From a virus, in the IMG/VR virus record IMGVR_UViG_3300046733_000114, positions 1 to 33,894 of that record: 33,894 nucleotides of DNA; one strand, given 5' to 3'. The notes under the pieces are model-generated. The model was not told where the DNA came from. It made no database searches and saw only the letters and a list, made by a program, of their open reading frames with translations. Position numbers and translations under genes: made by a program. Below are positions 1-6,470 of this stretch, piece by piece (within the stretch, counting starts at the first letter, position 1; each line of letters begins with the position of its first letter).

Positions 1-1
1 C

Positions 2-478
2 AAGATTAGGATTGTGGATATACATGGTCAAGATACGTATGCAGTTGAGAACTTAATACGTGCTAACGACCCAGCTATAATAGTTTATGATATGATAGAT
101 AAGATAAGGGGATTTAAAAGTGAAGCTAGGACTGACCTAGCACTAGAAGAGATGTACTCCTGGGCCAGGGAGATTGGTGTCAAGTATGATGCTGTGGGCC
201 TAGCTACATCACAGATAAGTAATGAGGGAGACAACCTTTCATTCCCGTCCCTGGGTATGCTAAAGGATAGTAAGACAGGTAAGCAGGGAGCATGTGACTT
301 CCAGCTAATGATAGGAGCTTTGAATGAGCCGTCCTATGAAGGCTATAGATACTTAGGTCTACCAAAGAACAAGTTACGTAGGGAAGGTGCAGCGAGCTGC
401 CCTAGGTCTACAGTAGCATTTAAACCCCAGATAGCACGCTTCGAGGACTTACCTATTGAAGCAGCGAACTTAGATTAG
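2..478 (+). CDS. DnaB-like replicative helicase, C-terminal part (5'-truncated by window edge)
   Basis: The frame is open to the left edge of the window (K-I-R-I-V precede the GTG at 14), so this is the tail of a longer gene and the GTG is not a real start. It reads as the end of a RecA-fold DnaB/T7 gp4-type helicase: an IIVYDMIDKIRG strand fits Walker B, GLATSQISNEGDN fits the polar sensor segment after it, GACDFQLMIG is the next core strand, and PKNKLRRE fits the arginine-finger region. The family forms hexamers that unwind the fork 5'-3' using NTP. Whether a primase domain is fused at the N-terminus, as in T7 gp4, cannot be seen. Phosphoesterase and DNA polymerase genes follow directly, which suits a replication operon. 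A different RecA-like ATPase is possible but less likely. Confidence 0.8.
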   Translation, partial: KIRIVDIHGQDTYAVENLIRANDPAIIVYDMIDKIRGFKSEARTDLALEEMYSWAREIGVKYDAVGLATSQISNEGDNLSFPSLGMLKDSKTGKQGACDFQLMIGALNEPSYEGYRYLGLPKNKLRREGAASCPRSTVAFKPQIARFEDLPIEAANLD

Positions 479-487
479 GAGATTAAC

Positions 488-1705
488 ATGGGAAAAAGAA
501 AAGAATGGACAGATAAAGAGTTGGCTGATGCTGTTAAGGAATCTAATGGTAACTTAACACAAGCAGCTAGTAAACTTAATCATATATACAAGTCCTTTAT
601 AAGAGCAGGAGAACGTAGTAAGGTATCAAGACAGAACCTTCAGACTTGGATTGACCCAAGCGAAGACTTGTCTGAGCTATCAGATAACTTCTCATTACAG
701 AAAACTAATAGGAAGTTGATGCTAACTAACACAAAGCTGCGAAGGAATTTAAAGGCCGCTGAGACCATTGCTGTGACAAAGGATACAGTACTGCTAGAAA
801 TCAAAAAAGCTGCTCAGGAAGCATCCTTGAGGTCTCTAGGCCCTATCCAGTTACGACCTAACAACTCTAAGGGTAAGGGTATAATCATTGAGCTACTCTT
901 CTCTGACTTACAGATAGGTAAGCTGATGTCTGGGTATGATTCTGATGTAGCCTACCGACGTGTTCAGGAATGGATTACTGTAGCCATGCAGCGTATAGAA
1001 CAGTACAAGACCCTGGGCTATAAGATAGATGGTATAACTCTGGCATTGTTAGGAGATATTATTGAGTCTGATAAGAAACATGGGTTGCAATCTGCCAGAG
1101 CGTGTGATATAGGAACAGCTGACCAGATTAAACGCAGCATAGATATACTATATAATGTAGTGCTGCGAGAACTAGCTACAGTGAACGCGCCTATGAAAGT
1201 TATATGTATTACAGGGAACCATGACTGGGATGGACACGGATTGTTTATGTTCAAGCCAGGGAGAGAGCAGCTATCATGGCCGCTGTATCATGCATTGAAA
1301 GCTATGTGTGAAATAAGTGACATGGATGCTGAGTTCATTATACCTGAGGGAGCATTCCACGTCCACGATATCTACGGAACTAAGGTTCTATATGAACATG
1401 GTGTAGGTGTTGGAGCTGGGTATACTCAGATGAAGAATCACCTAGCTAAAAGAACTGACCAGTTAAAAACGTACATCACTCTATTTAGAATGGGAGACAA
1501 GCATAACATATGTCAGTTCAATAACAACAGGTACGTAGTTAATGGTGCATTCTTTGGTGACAGCAGACACGGGGAAGAGTACTCAGGTATCGTAGGATAC
1601 GATGGTGAACCTGCTCAGATTATGTTCGCACATGTAAAAAGAAAGGACAACCGACGTACAACTATATTCGATAGTTTTGCAATTCAGTTGGGACATATTG
1701 ACTAA
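488..1705 (+). CDS. HTH plus calcineurin-like metallophosphoesterase
   Basis: This 405-aa protein starts 9 nt after the helicase with a good SD (TAGGAGA, 5 nt before ATG). The first ~55 residues look like a helix-turn-helix (K-E-L-A-D-A-V, then L-T-Q-A-A, then S-R-Q-N-L-Q-T-W). A linker follows, then a calcineurin-like fold with SDLQ (D140, Q142), LLGDIIE (D190, E193), GNHD (N244, H245, D246) and EHG (H304). Usual family signatures are D-x-H, GDxxD/H and GNHD/E, so two metal-ligand positions differ (His to Gln, Asp/His to Glu). Members cut phosphomono- or diester bonds and include SbcD/Mre11 nucleases. The place between helicase and polymerase suggests a DNA-directed role, with the HTH giving DNA contact; that is inference. 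Fold call fairly sure, substrate unknown. Confidence 0.78.
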   Translation: MGKRKEWTDKELADAVKESNGNLTQAASKLNHIYKSFIRAGERSKVSRQNLQTWIDPSEDLSELSDNFSLQKTNRKLMLTNTKLRRNLKAAETIAVTKDTVLLEIKKAAQEASLRSLGPIQLRPNNSKGKGIIIELLFSDLQIGKLMSGYDSDVAYRRVQEWITVAMQRIEQYKTLGYKIDGITLALLGDIIESDKKHGLQSARACDIGTADQIKRSIDILYNVVLRELATVNAPMKVICITGNHDWDGHGLFMFKPGREQLSWPLYHALKAMCEISDMDAEFIIPEGAFHVHDIYGTKVLYEHGVGVGAGYTQMKNHLAKRTDQLKTYITLFRMGDKHNICQFNNNRYVVNGAFFGDSRHGEEYSGIVGYDGEPAQIMFAHVKRKDNRRTTIFDSFAIQLGHID

Positions 1706-1917
1706 TGGATATTTATGACTATATAAATAGTAACCTTGAGAATAACTTAAGGAAACAGGGGCGAGTTGCCCGTATCTCTGGCATAGGTAGGGAGGATGAG
1801 ATTATACTATGCGAGACTGAGGCAGAGCCTCTTGAGTATCAAATAGAAAAAATGATACAAGACTTAGAATTAGAATATACTAACACATATTTTGTGATAA
1901 AAATTTTGGAGGAGTAA
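1705..1917 (+). CDS. Small acidic protein of unknown function
   Basis: This 70-aa frame starts on the stop of the phosphoesterase (TAATG overlap) and ends on the base before the polymerase ATG, so it is translationally coupled on both sides. That packing is the main evidence that it is real; only a weak GGGA lies upstream. The protein is rich in Glu, Asp and Ile with no Cys and no membrane segment, and its second half is probably helical (E-Y-Q-I-E-K-M-I-Q-D-L). I recognise no family. Its place beside the polymerase hints at a replication accessory, but the sequence does not show this. Confidence 0.65.
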   Translation: MDIYDYINSNLENNLRKQGRVARISGIGREDEIILCETEAEPLEYQIEKMIQDLELEYTNTYFVIKILEE

Positions 1918-4152
1918 ATGTACTTAGTGTTCGATAGTGAGACCCAGATACATAAGAAGTATAAACGTACTGCTAATCCTTTCATACCTGAAAACTATGT
2001 AGTTGCTAGGGGATGGAAGAAAGAAGGAGATGCACAGAACTCTGTGCAGTTCTACAAACCTTCCCAGGATAACTGGTTAGTAATTGACGATGATGTAACT
2101 GTACTAGTAGGACACAACATTAAGTTCGATTTACTTTACGAGATGCAAGCTGGCAATCCTTATCTACGTGAGTTCTATAAACGTGGTGGTAGTATCTGGT
2201 GTACGCAGTACGCTGAGTACTTACTGAACGCTATGCAGCGACAGTATCACATGAACTCTATGGATAGTATTGTAGAAACTTATGGAGGTAGAAAGAAAAT
2301 AGATGGAATGAAAGCCTTGTGGCAAGCAGGAGTACAGACCGCAGACATTGACCCAGAGCTAGTCAAAGATTACTTGATTGGTACTGAGGCTGAGGGCAGG
2401 AACTCAGGCGACATAGGCAACACTGAACTAATATACCTTGGGCAACTTAAATCTGCCCACGCGCTAGGCATGACAGAATCATTACGTTTACGTATGGATG
2501 GCCTTGCAGCAACAACTGAGATGGAATACAATGGGCTTAAGGTATGTACTACCACAGCCAAGAAAGACTTATCACTTCTCAGTGAACAACTGAAAGCTGC
2601 CAAGGAAGACCTAAGTAAATACATAGCAGATATACCTGAGGAAGTAGGATTCAAATGGTCCTCTACTGTATGTAAGTCTGCTATAATATATGGTGGTTCA
2701 ATACGCTACCGTGTACGTGACACCTACTTAGACGAGAAGACAGGCAAGCTTGCAAGACTTAAGGCTACAGAGAAGTGGCCCCTAGTTAATGCAGTGCCTG
2801 TAAAACCAGAGCTGCTAGGTACACAGACACAAGATGTATTTCTGTCAGGCAAGAACAAGGGCAAGCTTAGGTTCAAGAATGTAGCTGTGAAAGGAGAGCT
2901 GAAGACTAAGCTACAAGATAGATACTATGACTTGCCAGGATATGTTAACCCTACTGAGGTGGGTGCTGAGAAAACTAAGAACACTGATGGCAGGGGTAAT
3001 GTACTTTACTCAACTGACTCAGAGACAATGATTATGTTAGGTAACTCAGACGTACCCTTCCTTAAAGCGTTAGCTGAGAAGATTAGATTAGACAAGGAGA
3101 TAGGTACGTACTACGTAACTGTAGATGCTAATGGTAACATGAAAGGTATGCTGACTTGCGTAAGTCCTGAGGATAATGTCCTGCACCACATGCTTAACCA
3201 TACTACTACAGTAACAAGCAGACTATCTAGTTCTAATCCTAACTGTCAGAACATACCGAAGTCACCTTCGCGTGTCAAAGCTATGTTCGTATCCAGATTC
3301 AAGGACGGTATGGTGGGAGAGATAGATTACTCCCAGCTAGAAGTTGTAGTACAGGGGCTGCTTACTAATGACAAGCAGCTAGTCTCTGACTTGATTAACC
3401 GTGTAGACTTTCACTGCAAGCGTGTATCCGCTAAGTTTAATATAGACTACAAGGATGCTGTGAAGTGGTGTAAGGATGAGACTGACCCTAACTACAAGAC
3501 ATGGCAGCCACGCAGACAAGGTGCTAAGGAGTTTAGTTTCCAACGTACCTACGGTGCAGGGGCTAGTACCATTGCACTATCAACTGGTATGTCCATTCAG
3601 GATGTAGAAGAGTTGATAGAGGCAGAGAATAAACTATACCCAGGCGTTATCAGTTTCAATGCTGATGTAGAGCGTACAGTTACAGCAACGGCTGAGGGAT
3701 TCAGAGACCCGCTTATGGGATACCGAGCATTCAGGAGAGGCGAGTGGCAATCCCCTACGGGTACAATGTATTCGTGGAGAACATATGATGCACCTTCCTT
3801 TCTCAAGAAGCGTGGTATCATAGATACGTTCAGTCCACCTGAGCTTAAGAACTATCCCGTTCAAGGCACAGGCGGTGAGATAGTACAGCTAGTACTAGGT
3901 AAACTATGGCGTTACTTCATGAAGAAAGATAACTGGAATGGTAAAGCGTTCTTAGTTAATACAGTGCATGACTGTGTGTGGTTCGACATGGATGCGTCAG
4001 TCGCAGAAGAAGTCTTAAAGACTGCTAAAATTATTATGGAAGGAGTACCAACTTATCTAAAGAAACATTTTAACATAGACTGTCCTGTCCCATTCCCTGT
4101 GGATGTAGAGATGGGTAGGAATATGTTAGACCTACATCACTTAGAAGCTTAA
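1918..4152 (+). CDS. Family A DNA polymerase with 3'-5' exonuclease domain (T7 gp5-like)
   Basis: The replicative polymerase has 744 aa (T7 gp5 has 704). An N-terminal proofreading domain shows FDSET (D6, E8), GHNIKFD (N66, D71) and a likely third acidic site at D165. The polymerase part has motif A DYSQLE (D470, E475), the O-helix RRQGAKEFSFQRTYG (R533, K537, F541, Y545) and motif C VHDC (H684, D685). F541 matches E. coli Pol I F762 and T7 Y526, the position that controls ddNTP discrimination. Motif C is normally HDE; here Cys replaces Glu. SD GGAGG lies 5 nt before the ATG, which directly abuts the previous stop. A thioredoxin-binding insert like that of T7 could not be confirmed. The call is secure. 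Confidence 0.96.
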   Translation: MYLVFDSETQIHKKYKRTANPFIPENYVVARGWKKEGDAQNSVQFYKPSQDNWLVIDDDVTVLVGHNIKFDLLYEMQAGNPYLREFYKRGGSIWCTQYAEYLLNAMQRQYHMNSMDSIVETYGGRKKIDGMKALWQAGVQTADIDPELVKDYLIGTEAEGRNSGDIGNTELIYLGQLKSAHALGMTESLRLRMDGLAATTEMEYNGLKVCTTTAKKDLSLLSEQLKAAKEDLSKYIADIPEEVGFKWSSTVCKSAIIYGGSIRYRVRDTYLDEKTGKLARLKATEKWPLVNAVPVKPELLGTQTQDVFLSGKNKGKLRFKNVAVKGELKTKLQDRYYDLPGYVNPTEVGAEKTKNTDGRGNVLYSTDSETMIMLGNSDVPFLKALAEKIRLDKEIGTYYVTVDANGNMKGMLTCVSPEDNVLHHMLNHTTTVTSRLSSSNPNCQNIPKSPSRVKAMFVSRFKDGMVGEIDYSQLEVVVQGLLTNDKQLVSDLINRVDFHCKRVSAKFNIDYKDAVKWCKDETDPNYKTWQPRRQGAKEFSFQRTYGAGASTIALSTGMSIQDVEELIEAENKLYPGVISFNADVERTVTATAEGFRDPLMGYRAFRRGEWQSPTGTMYSWRTYDAPSFLKKRGIIDTFSPPELKNYPVQGTGGEIVQLVLGKLWRYFMKKDNWNGKAFLVNTVHDCVWFDMDASVAEEVLKTAKIIMEGVPTYLKKHFNIDCPVPFPVDVEMGRNMLDLHHLEA

Positions 4153-4167
4153 TGCTTCTCTATAGAG
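4149..4167 (+). promoter_or_regulatory. Phage RNA polymerase promoter P1
   Basis: TTAATGCTTCTCTATAGAG differs from the site at 8934 by one base and carries the CTATAG core of T7-class promoters, giving a predicted first base near G4165. It overlaps the end of the DNA polymerase gene and precedes the first sizeable gap in the replication block. It should transcribe the ssDNA-binding candidate, exonuclease, endonuclease VII and the RNA polymerase gene itself, so the polymerase would amplify its own message. Confidence 0.75.
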
Positions 4168-4182
4168 AACGTAAGTTTCTCT
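4164..4182 (+). promoter_or_regulatory. 5'-end stem-loop of the P1 transcript
   Basis: AGAGAA (4164-4169) and TTCTCT (4177-4182) form a perfect 6-bp stem with a 7-nt loop. With the start predicted at about 4165, almost the whole stem lies at the extreme 5' end of the P1 transcript. Such 5' hairpins can protect phage mRNAs from RNase E, as reported for T7 late leaders. Its function here is inference. Confidence 0.4.
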
Positions 4183-4216
4183 TAATTAAAATCAATTATT
4201 ATATAACGGAGCTAAT

Positions 4217-5110
4217 ATGACTAACTCATTACTAAACGACATTAAAGAACTAGCATCTTCTGGTTCATTAGAAAACCAAACAGTAACTAAATCTGCATAC
4301 GTAAGACCTGTAACACCTGAGGGTGTAACTACAGCTAGGCTTATAGGGTATGTTGAATTAGGACACCAACCCCAGAGACCATATCAGGGACAAGAGAAAC
4401 CTGATGCACCTATGGTAACATTAACATGGGAGCTTAACGGACCTGCCTATATGAAGAACGTAGCTAAGGAAGGGGAAGCAGAGAATATAGTACCAACAAT
4501 TCACAGAGAAACAATTAAGCTTTCTACTAATGAACGGGCTAAGTACTTTAAGCTATTTAATAAAATGCGTAGACCTAACTCGAAGGTCCTTCACATGGCA
4601 CAGATGGTAGGGTCAGGATGTATAATAAGAATAAAACATAACACCTCAAAGAAGGACCCTAGTATTAAGTACGCTAACATCTATACTCCTGTAGATGGAT
4701 GGATGGTTTCACCACCTATCGAAACATCTGCAGCTACTAATGAGACAAGGGAAGTTCCTGTACCTGCTGCAGTCGGACCCCTACAAGTATTTATTTGGCG
4801 TGCGCCTAGCATGGACCAATGGAACTCTCTGTACCAAGACGGTACATATACCAGAAAGGTTGACGGTGTTGATGTAGAACTAAGCAGAAACTTCGTACAG
4901 TTTAAAATACTAGGTGCATCTAACCTAAGTGGTTCTAAGCTAGAGAGTATGCTGATTGAGAACAATGCACTCAAGACTACACTTGAAGCCAAGAATATAT
5001 CAGACTCGGCTTACAACAACACTAAGCCTGTTGTAGTAGAGACCCCTGCCCCTGTAACAGTAGCTGCAGAAGTAGAGGATAACCCTCTAGAGTTACTCGG
5101 TCTTGCATAA
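4217..5110 (+). CDS. Candidate ssDNA-binding protein (T7 gp2.5-position)
   Basis: This 297-aa soluble protein is the first gene after promoter P1, with SD CGGAG before the ATG. The central part alternates strands and charged loops: VTLTWELNGP near residue 75, then a segment rich in Lys and Arg, then GSGCIIRIKH and the K-Y-A-N-I-Y strand, which could be an OB-fold-like barrel. The tail is Ala/Val/Pro-rich and ends EVEDNPLELLGLA, mildly acidic but finishing hydrophobic, unlike the classic acidic tip of T7 gp2.5. The call rests mainly on position among replication genes and on the absence of any other SSB candidate in the window. It could instead be an unrelated replication accessory. The stop overlaps the exonuclease ATG. 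Confidence 0.4.
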   Translation: MTNSLLNDIKELASSGSLENQTVTKSAYVRPVTPEGVTTARLIGYVELGHQPQRPYQGQEKPDAPMVTLTWELNGPAYMKNVAKEGEAENIVPTIHRETIKLSTNERAKYFKLFNKMRRPNSKVLHMAQMVGSGCIIRIKHNTSKKDPSIKYANIYTPVDGWMVSPPIETSAATNETREVPVPAAVGPLQVFIWRAPSMDQWNSLYQDGTYTRKVDGVDVELSRNFVQFKILGASNLSGSKLESMLIENNALKTTLEAKNISDSAYNNTKPVVVETPAPVTVAAEVEDNPLELLGLA

Positions 5111-6072
5111 TGACTAACTTGCTAGACCAGATAGACTTCTCTGATTTAGATAACAACGTACACTCTATGGCCCTGGGCAGTTATGCTGCTCAGGTTCCAG
5201 GGAGGGTAGCACATATAGATGCTGACTTCATAGCGTATCAAGTAGCCTGTGAGACAAGAGATGAACTCGATGGATTGAAACCCAGGAGAACTCTAGAGCA
5301 GATGAAAGAACAAGTCAGGTCTATAGCAGACTATCAAACTAAATTAGTAGGAGCAGAGAGCTATGTATTATATATCACTCCACCAGCCTCGACTAAGGGA
5401 GGACGGTCCGATACTGCGGTTGCCAAGGAGTACCAGGGTAATAGGAAAGGACGGGTTAAACCTGAACACCTTGATACCATTAGAGCCTACATGGGTGAAT
5501 CTTTGCCTTCTAACATCTCCCTCAATCAAGAAGCGGATGATGCTTTATGTCAGGCGATGTATAAGGCAATGGAAGAAGGCAATCCAGACCTTCATGTCCT
5601 CTGTTCTAAGGACAAGGATTTAAATATGGCCCCAGGTTATTACTGGGACTACAAAGAAGAACTAGTACTTAACTGTGAAGATACATTCGGATGGATAGGA
5701 TTAGACAGAAGTAAGAAGTCACCTAAGGTAGTGGGCAGAGGAACCAAGTTCTTCTGGGCGCAGCTGTTAATGGGTGATGCAGCAGATAACATAATGGGAT
5801 TACCCAGCTACCATGAGAATGGTAGGGACCATAAGTGTGGCCCTGTTACTGCGTACAACTTCTTGAAAGATGCTAAGTCAAACCTAGAATGCTATGACAT
5901 AGTAAGAGATTTATATAAAGGAAGTAAACATGAATGGATTAATTGGAGAACTGGTAGCAAGACTACTTGCTATCATAGTTTGTATGGTGATGCTCATAGC
6001 CTATGGCTTTTACGTTATCCTGATGACAGTATCAATGCTTTTCTACGGGAGACTCTGGAGGAGAAAGAATAA
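5110..6072 (+). CDS. 5'-3' exonuclease, FEN/PIN-like (T7 gp6-like)
   Basis: The 320-aa protein (T7 gp6 is 300 aa) starts at a TAATG overlap with the gene before. The acidic metal-binding pattern of FEN-type exonucleases is present: HIDADF (D37, D39), EADDALC (E141, D143, D144), SKDKDLN (D168, D170) and GDAADNI (D223, D226), followed by a CGPVTAYNFL segment like the helix-hairpin-helix DNA-binding part. T7 gp6 removes RNA primers and degrades host DNA to supply nucleotides; the same role fits here beside polymerase and endonuclease. Its last ~140 bp also carry a second frame that looks like a membrane protein. Confidence 0.88.
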   Translation: MTNLLDQIDFSDLDNNVHSMALGSYAAQVPGRVAHIDADFIAYQVACETRDELDGLKPRRTLEQMKEQVRSIADYQTKLVGAESYVLYITPPASTKGGRSDTAVAKEYQGNRKGRVKPEHLDTIRAYMGESLPSNISLNQEADDALCQAMYKAMEEGNPDLHVLCSKDKDLNMAPGYYWDYKEELVLNCEDTFGWIGLDRSKKSPKVVGRGTKFFWAQLLMGDAADNIMGLPSYHENGRDHKCGPVTAYNFLKDAKSNLECYDIVRDLYKGSKHEWINWRTGSKTTCYHSLYGDAHSLWLLRYPDDSINAFLRETLEEKE

Positions 6073-6142
6073 TGAAATACGAGAAGCTGAGAACAAGCCA
6101 GATAAAAAGCGTGAGAGCTTTACTATTAAAGAAACAAAATAA
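5930..6142 (+). CDS. Candidate overlapping small membrane protein
   Basis: A 70-aa frame starts inside the exonuclease gene and ends inside the endonuclease VII gene, in a different frame from both. The ATG has a convincing SD (AAAGGAAG, about 5 nt upstream). The protein has a very hydrophobic run of about 32 residues (positions 8-40), then RLWRRK and a highly charged tail ending KETK. This is the positive-inside layout of a small inner-membrane protein with one or two passes and a cytoplasmic tail. A frame that was only a shadow would less often give this architecture plus a spaced SD. It could be an early inner-membrane effector or a holin-like protein; function unknown. Chance remains possible because both flanking frames constrain the bases. 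Confidence 0.5.
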   Translation: MNGLIGELVARLLAIIVCMVMLIAYGFYVILMTVSMLFYGRLWRRKNNEIREAENKPDKKRESFTIKETK

Positions 6143-6470
6143 TACTTGTCCTTTATGTGAGGGTAAGATAGGTACAGCAAGGTCAAAGAAGAGACCTGCC
6201 CTGGACCATGACCATACTACAGGTATAATACGTGACGTGTTATGTATCAACTGTAATGGTATGGAAGGTAAGATATGGAACCTACTAAGACGTATGAAGA
6301 AAGGAGAGGCTAGAAATATTTTAGCCAAGCTACTTGAATATTACGAGCGTCATGACCATATACCACATGGGCCTATACTACATCCCACACATTTAACTGA
6401 CGCAGAGAAGAGAGACAAACGTAACTTAAAGCAGCGCAAGAAAAGAGCTGAGGCTAAAAGGAACAAGTAA
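6072..6470 (+). CDS. Recombination endonuclease VII (Holliday junction resolvase type)
   Basis: The 132-aa protein matches the endonuclease VII His-Me finger family. A four-Cys zinc site is given by CPLC (C26, C29) and CINC (C58, C61); the core LDHDHTTGIIRDVLC (D45, H46, H48) bears the catalytic His and metal ligand; N62 follows the last Cys. The tail is strongly basic and helical. T4 endonuclease VII resolves branched DNA before packaging, and T7 gp3 does that work in T7, so this enzyme probably fills that role. It begins at a TAATG overlap with the exonuclease and ends at a TAATG overlap with the RNA polymerase gene. Confidence 0.92.
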   Translation: MKYEKLRTSQIKSVRALLLKKQNNTCPLCEGKIGTARSKKRPALDHDHTTGIIRDVLCINCNGMEGKIWNLLRRMKKGEARNILAKLLEYYERHDHIPHGPILHPTHLTDAEKRDKRNLKQRKKRAEAKRNK

